A DNA stretch of 6,716 bases from contig DOOK01000295.1 in assembly GCA_003512805.1 (NCBI GenBank), positions 1-6,716 of the forward strand. The letters run 5' to 3'. Within the stretch, counting starts at the first letter, position 1, and each line of letters opens with the position of its first letter. The notes beneath the pieces were generated by a model. That model made no database searches, had not been told where the DNA came from, and saw nothing but the letters and a program-made list of their open reading frames with translations. The translations under genes were made by a program, and so were the position numbers. The stretch comes from Erwinia sp. GTDB lineage: Bacteria > Pseudomonadota > Gammaproteobacteria > Enterobacterales > Enterobacteriaceae. Below are positions 1 to 6,363 of this stretch, one piece after another.

Positions 1-674
1 CTTCCGATCTCTTTATCGGCTACGGCGAGGTTGTTAGTGACCATACCAATCGCTGCCAGCGTCGACAGCTTAGTGACGGTAAAGCTGCTGCCCGGCTCGG
101 CATCAATGCCGCTAACCAGCATTGAAACGCCATGCTGCTGCTGGAACTGGCCGACTTTACCTTTGAACAGCTCGTTGCCGTCTTTAGAAACGGTAAAGCT
201 GTCGGCACCGGTAACCTCTACCTTCACGCTGGAATCTTTCCAGCTTTTCGGCATATCAAGGCGAGACACGGCGATTTTAGCCGGTTTCTCACCCAGCAGA
301 CGCGCAAAGCCTTTACCCAGGACCGGGAAATGGTTCTGCTCAACCTGAATGTTCAGGCCCAAATCGTCTACGGTTTTGCCAATGACCATACGAGACTGGA
401 TGATCTGGATTTCCGTGGCGGAAGCAGGTTCCACCGGGGTCTCGGTCAGATCGGTCAGGACGGTATTAGGACTTTTCTGCTCTACCTGCACCAGCGAATC
501 CGCGCTGTAGATAGGTGTGGCAAACAGCGTATAGAGCGTGCCGAGCAGCAGGAAGAAGGCCGTGACGGCCACGATAATCCAGCGATGATCAACCAGCTGT
601 CCGACAAGGTGTGCTAAATCCCACCCGCCAGCTTCCTCTTTCGACGCGGTCGGCGCCTTACTTTTTATATTCAT
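1..674 (-). CDS. wzc/amsA: Wzc/AmsA tyrosine autokinase and polysaccharide co-polymerase, N-terminal part (3' end beyond window)
   Basis: This is the N-terminal third of the inner-membrane bacterial tyrosine kinase that governs chain length and export of exopolysaccharide with Wza. I translated 224 codons from the ATG at 674. A short cytoplasmic segment is followed by transmembrane helix 1 at about residues 32-52, then the periplasmic Wzz-type domain, opened by FATPIYSADSLVQVE and EIQIIQSRMVIGKTVDDL, which closely resemble E. coli Wzc. The second transmembrane helix, Walker motifs and tyrosine-rich tail of the family (about 720 residues) lie beyond the left edge. The start is supported by a GGGA Shine-Dalgarno at 681-684, 6 nt before the ATG, and by a 12-nt gap after the wzb stop, so it is the third gene of a wza-wzb-wzc block. 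Residues 222-224 (E-I-G) are encoded by bases 1-10, which match a sequencing adapter and are probably not real; K221 is the last trustworthy residue. Identity is firm; the gene is partial only because of the window edge. Confidence 0.93.
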   Translation of the reverse strand, partial: MNIKSKAPTASKEEAGGWDLAHLVGQLVDHRWIIVAVTAFFLLLGTLYTLFATPIYSADSLVQVEQKSPNTVLTDLTETPVEPASATEIQIIQSRMVIGKTVDDLGLNIQVEQNHFPVLGKGFARLLGEKPAKIAVSRLDMPKSWKDSSVKVEVTGADSFTVSKDGNELFKGKVGQFQQQHGVSMLVSGIDAEPGSSFTVTKLSTLAAIGMVTNNLAVADKEIG

Positions 675-686
675 CGAGTATCCCAA

Positions 687-1121
687 CTATCGGCTTAATG
701 CGGTGACCCATTTCTGGGCAGCTTTTTCGAGTAATCCGTACACGGCTTCAAAGGCATCGCGGCTTTTCTTATAGGGATCCGCTATTTCCTGCTGGTTGAG
801 CCAGTGGCCAAATAACATGGTCTTGCCACGTACGGAGGGGTTAATGCGGTTGACCAGATCAACATGCCTTTTTTCCATCACCAGGATGAGATCGTAATCC
901 CGGCACAGGGCGGAGGTCAGCTGCTGTGCCTGATGGCCCGCCAGCGACACCCCGTGTTCGCTGGCAACGCTGCTGGCGGTCTCGTCGGCCGGATGGTCGA
1001 CCAGCGCGCTCAGCCCGGCCGAGGCAATCTTTTTATCCGGTAGCGCCTGTTTCAGCAGCCGTTCTCCCGTAGGAGAACGGCAGATATTGCCGACGCAGAC
1101 CACTAAGATTGAATTAATCAT
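687..1121 (-). CDS. wzb/amsI: Wzb/AmsI low-molecular-weight protein-tyrosine phosphatase
   Basis: A cytoplasmic low-molecular-weight phosphatase that dephosphorylates the C-terminal tyrosine cluster of Wzc, resetting the kinase cycle needed for polymer export. The P-loop CVGNICRS (CX5RS) lies at residues 9-16 when counted from the start chosen here, with catalytic Cys9 and Arg15. The general-acid motif DPY is near the C-terminus (Asp115), as in E. coli Wzb. The length of 144 residues is what the family has. Two consecutive ATGs are present, at 1124 and 1121. I prefer 1121 (MINSILVVC...) because the purine-rich GGGG at 1126-1129 would be only 1 nt from the first ATG but 4 nt from the second, and because family members begin with a single Met before the NSILVV strand. 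The gene begins 12 nt after the wza stop and ends 12 nt before wzc, so the three are almost certainly co-translated from one mRNA. It ends with TAG at 687-689. Confidence 0.95.
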   Translation of the reverse strand: MINSILVVCVGNICRSPTGERLLKQALPDKKIASAGLSALVDHPADETASSVASEHGVSLAGHQAQQLTSALCRDYDLILVMEKRHVDLVNRINPSVRGKTMLFGHWLNQQEIADPYKKSRDAFEAVYGLLEKAAQKWVTALSR

Positions 1122-1133
1122 CATGCCCCGCCG

Positions 1134-2276
1134 TTACCATCTGTGAATGATTTGTGCGTTTTCGCTAGCGTTATAAATACCGGTGATAGTTGGGGTCAGC
1201 TGCGAAATAACACGGTTCCAACGCGTCAGCGGCGTTGAGGTCACATAGACGATGTCATACGGTTCCAGCTGGAATTCAGAACCCATCACCATCGCCGACG
1301 CATCTTTCAGGTTCAGCTGATAAATGTTGGCGATCTTGGTGCGGTTTTTTCCTTTGATTGGACGGATAACAAACACACCGGTCGCATCAGAGGTCGCCTG
1401 ATCCATGCCCTGAGCACTGCCCAGCGCTTCAGAAAGCGTCATGCCGCTGCGGTCCATTTTCAGCGTGCTCTGCTGTTTGACTTCGCCCATGACAAAGATT
1501 TTCAGATCGTCATTGCGCGGCACGAACAGGATATCCCCTGCGTAGAGCAGGTGGTTCTGTGACAAATCGCCATTTTGCATCAGCGCCTGCAGAGAAACCG
1601 GCACTTCGCTGCCGTTGTGCGTCAGCACCACGTTGCGCCAGTCGGCATTGGCCGTCAGGCCACCTGCGGCGTTGATCGCATCCAGAATAGTCAGCGGCAC
1701 GTTAGTGATGGGCTGTTGGCCAGAGGTGGTCACTTCACCGGTCACGTAGGCTTTCTGCGACTTGAAGGAGGCAACGCTGACGTCAACCTGTGGGCTTTCG
1801 ATAAACTGCGCCAGGCGGTTAGCGATTTCGGTACGCACTTCCTGTACGGTCCGACCCGCTACGCGAACGCGGCCGATATAAGGGTAAAATATGGTGCCGT
1901 CTGAGTGTACCCAGTTACCGGTGTCGCTGGCGCTACGGTACTGACCTGCTGGCGTGGTCAGTTCCGGGTGGTCCCAGACGATCACGGTCAGCACGTCGCC
2001 GACGCCGATACGGTACTCATAGTTTTGCAGTTCATTTTGCAACTGGGCATTAGGCCGGGCCACAACGGGCGTTGGGCGCATACGATCGACCAGGCTTGGG
2101 GTCATCGGGAAGACATTGACGTATTTATCAATGTCAAAATCGTTGTCCTGCTGCTTAATGACATCTTTTCCGCTGGTAGAAAGCTTTGAACCCGGCACTA
2201 CCGTACATCCTGCAAGGAGGGTAGCCGAAATCAACAAGGGTAATAACTTCGTTTTGATTGTAATCATCTGTTTCAT
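1134..2276 (-). CDS. wza/amsH: Wza/AmsH outer-membrane polysaccharide export lipoprotein
   Basis: Wza forms the octameric outer-membrane channel through which the polymer leaves the cell, docking on the periplasmic part of Wzc. The 380-residue product has a lipoprotein signal with lipobox LAGC (Cys24 becomes the acylated first residue). It is followed by the polysaccharide export (PES) domain beginning near [19 protein letters not shown] (residues 88-106) and running to about 170. Two SLBB-type domains follow (about 175-255 and 260-345), then a C-terminal segment ending in tryptophan, which in E. coli Wza forms the membrane-spanning helix barrel. Length and the blocks [14 protein letters not shown] and LDAINAAGG match E. 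coli Wza (379 residues). The start is uncertain: ATG at 2276 and ATG at 2267 (MITIKTKLL...) both give a good signal peptide, and neither has a strong Shine-Dalgarno. The upstream gap to amsG is unusually long for this operon (249 bp), and hairpins lie directly before the start. Confidence 0.95.
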   Translation of the reverse strand: MKQMITIKTKLLPLLISATLLAGCTVVPGSKLSTSGKDVIKQQDNDFDIDKYVNVFPMTPSLVDRMRPTPVVARPNAQLQNELQNYEYRIGVGDVLTVIVWDHPELTTPAGQYRSASDTGNWVHSDGTIFYPYIGRVRVAGRTVQEVRTEIANRLAQFIESPQVDVSVASFKSQKAYVTGEVTTSGQQPITNVPLTILDAINAAGGLTANADWRNVVLTHNGSEVPVSLQALMQNGDLSQNHLLYAGDILFVPRNDDLKIFVMGEVKQQSTLKMDRSGMTLSEALGSAQGMDQATSDATGVFVIRPIKGKNRTKIANIYQLNLKDASAMVMGSEFQLEPYDIVYVTSTPLTRWNRVISQLTPTITGIYNASENAQIIHRW

Positions 2277-2278
2277 CG

Positions 2279-2313
2279 CTATCAGTAATTTGATTGATAG
2301 TGGCGGATCCGCC
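2279..2313 (-). promoter_or_regulatory. Tandem inverted repeats directly before the wza start
   Basis: Two inverted repeats lie side by side in the wza 5' leader. CTATCA/TGATAG (2279-2284 and 2295-2300) has a 10-nt loop and ends 2 nt before the ATG at 2276, so it covers the position of a ribosome binding site. Immediately upstream is the perfect 12-bp palindrome GGCGGATCCGCC at 2302-2313, which in RNA can form a short GC-rich hairpin with a GAUC loop. The symmetry is seen directly. A role in limiting wza translation, or protein binding at the palindrome, is inference. Confidence 0.35.
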
Positions 2314-2491
2314 GCTGTGTAGCGTCATGCAAAAGTAAAAATAAGCGTGTCAATCGCTGTAACTGTCAGTCATTCTCGTCCGATCCCTATCCTTTTTTAA
2401 TGCCTTGCCGGCTCGCTGTGACCGACGCTTAACAAAGAAAGTGGTGAGCGCGTAAGTCCATGACGGTTACAGTCAAACTACGCTATAACAG

Positions 2492-2515
2492 CGACGCGCC
2501 CCGAAGAGCGCGTCG
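2492..2515 (-). other. Stable cUUCGg-capped stem-loop after amsG
   Basis: In the transcript (minus) sense, two 10-nt arms, CGACGCGCTC and GGGCGCGTCG, enclose the loop TTCG. This gives nine Watson-Crick pairs plus one T-G wobble, closed by a C(UUCG)G tetraloop, one of the most stable RNA hairpins known. It starts 10 nt after the amsG stop codon. There is no T-run after it, so it is not a classic intrinsic terminator. It may instead block 3' exonucleases, protecting amsG mRNA, or act as a partial polarity point that RfaH-modified polymerase reads through. The fold is read from sequence; the function is inferred. Confidence 0.6.
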
Positions 2516-2525
2516 AAAGCTCAAA

Positions 2526-3959
2526 TTAATAGGCGCCGTCGCGCTTAAGCACCACCCCGATGGTTTTGAACAGGATGGCGATATCGTTCCATAATGACCA
2601 GTTTTTTACGTACCAGGAGTCAAAATAAACGCGAGTTTCGTAATCGACATCGTTACGACCGCTAACCTGCCACAAACCTGTCATACCGGGTTTAGCCATA
2701 AAGTAGTAATCAACGTCGCCTGCATAGCGCTCAAGTTCATCCTCGATCACCGGACGCGGACCAACCAGGCTCATCTCGCCGCGGACGACGTTCCACAGCT
2801 GTGGCAGCTCATCAAGGCTGGTTTTACGAATAAAGTGACCGATGCGGGTAATGCGCGGATCGTTCTTCAGCTTGAAGTCTTTATCCCATTCCGCACGAGC
2901 CACAGGATCGGTGCGCAGTACTTCTTCCAGCACTTCTTTGGAATTCACCACCATTGAGCGGAACTTAAGGCATTTAAACTTGCGTCCGTTGCGCCCTACC
3001 CGCTCGTGGCCATAAATAGGGTTCCCGCCATCGCGAGCGACCATAAAGATGAGGAATGCCAGTGCAGGCATCAGCATGGTGATAATACTTAAAGCGCCAA
3101 CAATATCGAAGGTGCGCTTAAGGAAACGCGAGGTGCGCTTCGCCAAATTATTGCTGACCCGCAGGATCATAACTTCATGGCTAAAGATATAAGCCATATC
3201 AGTCCCGTATAGCGGAACGCCACGCAGTGAAGGAATAACGGAGACGGAACGGCAATTATGTTTTGCCAGGTTTTTCAGCCAGAGATCGCGATACTGACTC
3301 TGTTCAAATTCCACGGCGACAATAAATTGCGTTTCGCTGTTAACCAGCTGCCAGAGCGACGTTTCATCACGGATAACCGGAATGCCGAACAGCGCAGGTG
3401 CCGGCGTAGTGCCATCCACATCGTAGAAAGCCACCACGTCAAAACCCATTACCTCTTCGCTTTGCAGCGCCAGATAAGCTTCTTCCGCATTTTTACCGCT
3501 GCCGATAATAATGGATTGTCTTTTCCACAGTCCGTTACGGTTCAGTACACGCTTAACGATAGCGCGACCAACAGGAATAAGGATCAGCGCCAGCAGCCAG
3601 GTTATTACCCACACCCAGCGAGACATTTCCCATTTTGACAGCGCCGTAATCGACAGGTCGATAACGGAGAAGATCAACACGCTACGGAAGACTTCTTTTA
3701 ACTCAAACCAGAACGGCTTGCGATAGGTATAGTGGCGCAGGCGAACCCAGAACCAGCCAATACAAATCACAGAGAGGATAATGTGTGTGCTAATTTTTAA
3801 TTGCAGATCCTGCTCTGACATATTTTCCAGAAAACTGTTTGGAAAAGCCTTCATCAACAGAACTGCAATAAACAAAGAGGCGTTAAAGAAAATAAGATCT
3901 GAAAGTGCCAGTGATATTTTTATTAACAGTCCTTTAAATGTAAATTGTATATCGCGCAT
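2526..3959 (-). CDS. amsG/wbaP: AmsG/WbaP undecaprenyl-phosphate galactose (hexose-1-phosphate) phosphotransferase
   Basis: This enzyme starts repeat-unit assembly by moving a hexose-1-phosphate, probably galactose-1-phosphate from UDP-galactose, onto undecaprenyl phosphate at the inner membrane. Its 477 residues equal Erwinia AmsG and nearly equal Salmonella WbaP (476). The N-terminal part has about four membrane helices (roughly 15-40, 57-74, 92-108, 114-132). A Rossmann-like CoA-binding-type domain follows ([10 protein letters not shown] near 151-160), then the re-entrant membrane helix at about 282-308 with its helix-breaking Pro298, and the catalytic domain. The catalytic domain carries KFRSM (332-336), [11 protein letters not shown] (381-391) with the Asp383-Glu384 dyad, EMSLVGPRP (395-403) and [13 protein letters not shown] (423-435). 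The start at 3959 is supported by a Shine-Dalgarno-like AAGAG 6 nt upstream. It is the first gene after the JUMPstart leader, with wza 249 bp downstream. Galactose as substrate is inferred from AmsG similarity; glucose-1-phosphate transferases of the WcaJ type share the fold. Confidence 0.95.
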   Translation of the reverse strand: MRDIQFTFKGLLIKISLALSDLIFFNASLFIAVLLMKAFPNSFLENMSEQDLQLKISTHIILSVICIGWFWVRLRHYTYRKPFWFELKEVFRSVLIFSVIDLSITALSKWEMSRWVWVITWLLALILIPVGRAIVKRVLNRNGLWKRQSIIIGSGKNAEEAYLALQSEEVMGFDVVAFYDVDGTTPAPALFGIPVIRDETSLWQLVNSETQFIVAVEFEQSQYRDLWLKNLAKHNCRSVSVIPSLRGVPLYGTDMAYIFSHEVMILRVSNNLAKRTSRFLKRTFDIVGALSIITMLMPALAFLIFMVARDGGNPIYGHERVGRNGRKFKCLKFRSMVVNSKEVLEEVLRTDPVARAEWDKDFKLKNDPRITRIGHFIRKTSLDELPQLWNVVRGEMSLVGPRPVIEDELERYAGDVDYYFMAKPGMTGLWQVSGRNDVDYETRVYFDSWYVKNWSLWNDIAILFKTIGVVLKRDGAY

Positions 3960-4010
3960 AATTAACTCTTATTTTTTCTTCAAAAGCCTGTGATTTAATA
4001 ATTCCCACCG

Positions 4011-4032
4011 CTTAGGATTGCGTATCCTTAAG
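4011..4032 (-). other. Leader hairpin 52 nt before amsG
   Basis: The arms CTTAGGAT (4011-4018) and ATCCTTAAG (4024-4032) pair with one bulged T around the 5-nt loop TGCGT, giving eight pairs in the untranslated amsG leader. An alternative pairing, GCGT (4020-4023) with ACGC (4035-4038), would use the loop of the first and cannot form together with it. No T-run follows. The fold is seen in sequence; any regulatory role is unproven. Confidence 0.3.
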
Positions 4033-4176
4033 ACACGCTATTTATTACACAGGAGACGTATTCAGAAAGTGTGTAAAAGCTCATGGTAACTGGCAGTACA
4101 ATCAGAGAATGACATGTAAAATCAACATTTACGGTGGTTTTATCGCCAAAAGGCGCTGTTCTTTCACCGTTCCGGA

Positions 4177-4214
4177 CACGCTACCGCCCCTGGCTTGTAG
4201 CTGCCAATGCGCTG
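4177..4214 (-). promoter_or_regulatory. JUMPstart element with ops site (RfaH recruitment)
   Basis: Read on the minus strand, this 38-nt stretch begins CAGCGCATTGG and ends AAGCCAGGGGCGGTAGCGTG, a close match to the JUMPstart consensus found ahead of enterobacterial polysaccharide operons. Its 3' end (4177-4188) is a perfect ops element, GGCGGTAGCGTG, where a paused polymerase recruits the antiterminator RfaH. Family knowledge predicts that RfaH carries transcription through the long ams/wz operon, past Rho-sensitive or structured gaps such as the amsG-wza interval. The orientation is correct for amsG, whose ATG is about 217 nt downstream. Confidence 0.93.
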
Positions 4215-4262
4215 TATTTTGTCCTGAAGTGTTGGTTTTATCCTGCCATCTAAAGGCACAGA

Positions 4263-4310
4263 AAGACGCGTCTTCATAAACCCGAACATAAAAAAGAACG
4301 TCAAGACGCG
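4263..4310. repeat. 12-bp palindrome with a repeated half-site
   Basis: AAGACGCGTCTT at 4263-4274 is a perfect palindrome, and its left part AAGACGCG recurs at 4303-4310 in the same orientation, exactly 40 bp away (nearly four DNA turns). The distal copy shares bases with a TTGACG -35-like hexamer (4299-4304, minus). The arrangement suits an operator for a dimeric regulator between the RcsAB box and JUMPstart. No regulator can be named from the sequence. Confidence 0.3.
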
Positions 4311-4354
4311 GCCGTGCTAATTGCTACATTAACGCAGCCATTTACTAACACATC

Positions 4355-4385
4355 GCTATACTAGTTATTACTGGCCTGTTTACAA
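4355..4385 (-). promoter_or_regulatory. Candidate sigma-70 promoter for amsG
   Basis: On the minus strand, a TTGTAA -35-like hexamer (4380-4385) is followed after 19 bp by TATAGC (4355-4360); an overlapping TAGTAT gives a 16-bp spacer. Each hexamer matches the consensus at about four of six bases. The position, downstream of RcsAB box 1 and upstream of JUMPstart, is right for an activator-dependent promoter. An alternative -35, TTGACG at 4299-4304, has no good -10 at normal spacing. The choice is therefore weak. Confidence 0.28.
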
Positions 4386-4499
4386 GAGTCTGCCGCTGCC
4401 CATGGGCGCTTTTAGGATTAAGACTACCTCTAGCGCCATGCTAAACCATACCTTGCCTCTATATCCTCACGATAAATTCGGATTAGCTTTACTACCGCA

Positions 4500-4514
4500 G
4501 TCGGAATATTCCTG
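4500..4514 (-). promoter_or_regulatory. RcsAB box 1 (amsG side)
   Basis: Read on the minus strand the site is CAGGAATATTCCGAC, 13 of 15 matches to the RcsAB consensus TRVGAAWAWTSYGNR. It lies 541-555 bp upstream of the amsG ATG. As I recall, the RcsA/RcsB footprint on the Erwinia amylovora amsG promoter was mapped to about -555 to -533, so both site and spacing appear conserved. The core GGAATATTCC is a perfect palindrome (4503-4512), flanked by a second inverted repeat, GTCGGA (4500-4505) and TCCGAC (4515-4520). It is predicted to mediate Rcs phosphorelay activation of exopolysaccharide synthesis. Confidence 0.75.
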
Positions 4515-4565
4515 TCCGACTTTACTTCATTTCTTAAGTATCCCTTATTTCAACGGGCAGACCTA

Positions 4566-4580
4566 TGCGAATATTCCTGA
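4566..4580 (+). promoter_or_regulatory. RcsAB-like box 2 (yegH side)
   Basis: The plus-strand sequence TGCGAATATTCCTGA matches TRVGAAWAWTSYGNR at 14 of 15 positions, better than box 1. It shares the 11-mer GAATATTCCTG with box 1 (4504-4514), 65 bp away. It faces yegH and lies about 140 bp upstream of that gene's candidate promoter. It could be a second Rcs site for amsG, an Rcs site for yegH, or a shared site. The sequence match is direct; binding is inferred. Confidence 0.45.
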
Positions 4581-4683
4581 AAACCTTTTAATCAGACGGC
4601 AATTTTTGCGTGGGGAAATTCCAGCAATCGGTGGCGATTTATTCGGCTGTTTATCGACCGGGTGATGCCTTTCAGGGGATTAT

Positions 4684-4712
4684 TTGTTGAATCAGCCGAC
4701 GTTCACTATCAT
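4684..4712 (+). promoter_or_regulatory. Candidate sigma-70 promoter for yegH
   Basis: TTGTTG (4684-4689), a 17-bp spacer, and TATCAT (4707-4712, five of six to TATAAT) form a plausible promoter. Transcription would start near 4719, leaving a leader of about 30 nt before the yegH ATG at 4749. If correct, this excludes upstream starts for yegH, including the in-frame ATG at 4662. The -35 matches only at its TTG. Confidence 0.4.
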
Positions 4713-4748
4713 CATGGCATTTCCTTAATCTGTATGAGTGAACTTCTG

Positions 4749-6320
4749 ATGTTTGAATGGATCGTCGATCCGTCAATCTGGGCTGGCCTTGTCACCCTGA
4801 TCGTGCTGGAACTGGTGCTGGGCATTGATAATCTTGTCTTCATCGCTATCCTGGCGGAAAAGCTGCCGCCCGCGCAGCGCGACCGCGCCCGCGTAACGGG
4901 CCTGTTGCTGGCGCTGATTATGCGTCTGCTGTTGCTGGCTTCTATCTCCTGGCTCTCTTCACTCACCTCTGCCCTCTTCTCGGTCAGCGGGCATGCGTTT
5001 AGCGCGCGCGATTTAATTATGCTGCTGGGCGGCGTATTTCTTCTGTTTAAAGCCACCGTGGAGTTGAACGAACGGCTGGAAGGCAAAGACGAAGATGAAA
5101 ATCCACAAAAGCGTGGGGCTAAATTCTGGCCTGTTGTGGCGCAAATTGTGGTGCTGGATGCGGTCTTTTCCCTGGATTCTGTGATCACGGCCGTCGGGAT
5201 GGTGGACCATCTGGCCGTTATGATGGCGGCCGTTATTATCGCAATTTGCTTAATGTTACTGGCCAGCAAGCCGCTGACTCGTTTCGTTAATCAACACCCA
5301 ACCATCGTTATTCTCTGCCTTAGCTTCCTGCTAATGATCGGTTTCAGCCTGGTGGCGGACGGCTTTGGCTATCATATTCCTAAAGGTTACCTTTACGCGG
5401 CAATCGGCTTTTCAGTCATTATTGAAGCGCTTAATCAGCTGGCGCATTTTAACCGCCGCCGTTTCCTCTCTTCCAAAGCGCCTCTGCGCAAACGTACCGC
5501 CGAAGCGGTGCTGCGCCTGTTGCGGGGCAGCCATGAACAGGCAGAGCTGGATGCAGAAACCTCTTCGCTGGTCGCTGATGGCAGCGATCAGGCGATCTTT
5601 AATAAGCAAGAGCGCATGATGATTGCCCGCGTGCTCGGTATGGGGCAGCGCACGGTCAGCAGCATCATGACCTCTCGTCAGGATATCGCTTCCGTAGACC
5701 TCAGTGAGTCACCGGCTGCCATTATGGCCATGCTCGACCAGAACCAGCATACGCGGCTGGTAGTAACGGAAAACAGTGAAGATCCGCTGGGCGTGGTGCA
5801 CGTTATCGACCTGCTGAAGCAGGCGCTGCACGGCGATAGTCTGGATATTCGTGCGCTGATCCGCCAGCCGTTAGTCTTCCCGGAGCAGCTATCGCTGCTA
5901 CCGGCGCTGGAGCAGTTTCGCAATGCGCGCACGCACTTCGCTTTTGTAGTGGATGAGTTTGGTTCGGTAGAGGGCGTGGTCACGCTCAGCGACGTAATGG
6001 AAACCATCGCGGGTAATTTGCCTAACGAGGGCGAAGCTATCGATCCCCGTTATGATATCCAGCAAAACGCAGACGGTAGCTGGACGGCTAACGGCCACAT
6101 GCCGCTGGATGACCTGGTGATGTATGTGCCGCTGCCGCTGGATGAGAAAAGAGAGTATCACACGCTGGCGGGTCTGCTGATGGAACATATGCAGCGAGTG
6201 CCGCAGGAAGGCGAAGAGATTCAGATTAATGACTGTCTGTTTCGTACGCTTAAAGTGGAAAGCCACCGCGTACAGAAGGTACAAATTATTCCTTTAGTGA
6301 TGGAAGAAGAAGACTGGTAA
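4749..6320 (+). CDS. yegH: YegH-like TerC-family membrane protein with CBS pair and CorC-type C-terminal domain
   Basis: An inner-membrane protein of unproven function. TerC relatives (Alx, MeeF-type proteins) are linked to manganese export, and CBS/CorC modules to nucleotide or ion sensing. From Met 4749 it has 523 residues, against 527 for E. coli YegH. The TerC domain covers about 1-235 with seven probable helices and conserved acidic membrane motifs [11 protein letters not shown] (21-31, Asp27) and [16 protein letters not shown] (135-150, Asp137 and Asp143). A cytoplasmic linker, a CBS pair (about 304-420) and a CorC/HlyC domain (about 435-517, ending [11 protein letters not shown]) follow. 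An in-frame open frame extends upstream to an ATG at 4662, but [13 protein letters not shown] aligns with the E. coli N-terminus, and the extra 29 residues have no family counterpart and overlap the candidate promoter. The Shine-Dalgarno is weak (GAG, 10 nt upstream). Transcribed divergently from amsG, convergently with asmA. The family is clear; metal transport is inference. Confidence 0.93.
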   Translation: MFEWIVDPSIWAGLVTLIVLELVLGIDNLVFIAILAEKLPPAQRDRARVTGLLLALIMRLLLLASISWLSSLTSALFSVSGHAFSARDLIMLLGGVFLLFKATVELNERLEGKDEDENPQKRGAKFWPVVAQIVVLDAVFSLDSVITAVGMVDHLAVMMAAVIIAICLMLLASKPLTRFVNQHPTIVILCLSFLLMIGFSLVADGFGYHIPKGYLYAAIGFSVIIEALNQLAHFNRRRFLSSKAPLRKRTAEAVLRLLRGSHEQAELDAETSSLVADGSDQAIFNKQERMMIARVLGMGQRTVSSIMTSRQDIASVDLSESPAAIMAMLDQNQHTRLVVTENSEDPLGVVHVIDLLKQALHGDSLDIRALIRQPLVFPEQLSLLPALEQFRNARTHFAFVVDEFGSVEGVVTLSDVMETIAGNLPNEGEAIDPRYDIQQNADGSWTANGHMPLDDLVMYVPLPLDEKREYHTLAGLLMEHMQRVPQEGEEIQINDCLFRTLKVESHRVQKVQIIPLVMEEEDW

Positions 6321-6325
6321 GGATG

Positions 6326-6357
6326 GCGCTGATAAAGCAATCCCGCTTTATCAGCGC
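6326..6357. terminator. Perfect 13-bp hairpin between yegH and asmA (probable bidirectional terminator)
   Basis: The arms GCGCTGATAAAGC (6326-6338) and GCTTTATCAGCGC (6345-6357) are perfectly complementary around the 6-nt loop AATCCC. The hairpin starts 5 nt after the yegH stop and 6 nt after the asmA stop on the opposite strand, the expected place for a shared terminator of two convergent genes. Neither side has a T-run, so it may act mainly as an RNA 3'-end stabiliser or work with Rho. Confidence 0.65.
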
Positions 6358-6363
6358 ACCCGC

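Larger units (their letters stand above)
3960..4748. other. Divergent non-coding control region between amsG and yegH
   Basis: A 789-bp stretch without a convincing gene separates the divergent amsG and yegH starts. It holds, from the amsG side, a leader of about 220 nt with small hairpins, the ops/JUMPstart element (4177-4214), a 12-bp palindrome with a repeated half-site (4263-4310), candidate amsG promoters (about 4299-4385), two RcsAB-like boxes (4500-4514 and 4566-4580) and a candidate yegH promoter (4684-4712). An open frame at 4402-4665 (plus) lacks a Shine-Dalgarno, runs through the RcsAB boxes, and resembles no family I know, so I do not call it a gene. Confidence 0.8.

Noticed and set aside
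132..617. 161-residue plus-strand open frame opposite wzc
   Set aside because: Antisense shadow of the wzc coding sequence; the minus-strand translation matches Wzc strongly along the same bases.
2355..2390. Seven-codon minus-strand frame (MTDSYSD) in the amsG-wza gap
   Set aside because: Too short, with poor ribosome-binding context; chance occurrence is likely.
4050..4130. Minus-strand mini-frames of 8, 17 and 18 codons in the amsG leader as a possible leader peptide
   Set aside because: None has a Shine-Dalgarno and none shows a codon run or a linked terminator that would suggest attenuation.
4402..4665. 87-residue plus-strand open frame in the divergent control region, ending where a longer yegH frame begins
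   Set aside because: No Shine-Dalgarno before its ATG, no family I recognise, and it runs through both RcsAB boxes; it looks like a chance frame in regulatory DNA.
4712..5269. 185-residue minus-strand frame opposite the yegH start
   Set aside because: Serine- and arginine-rich antisense shadow of a well-supported TerC-domain coding region.
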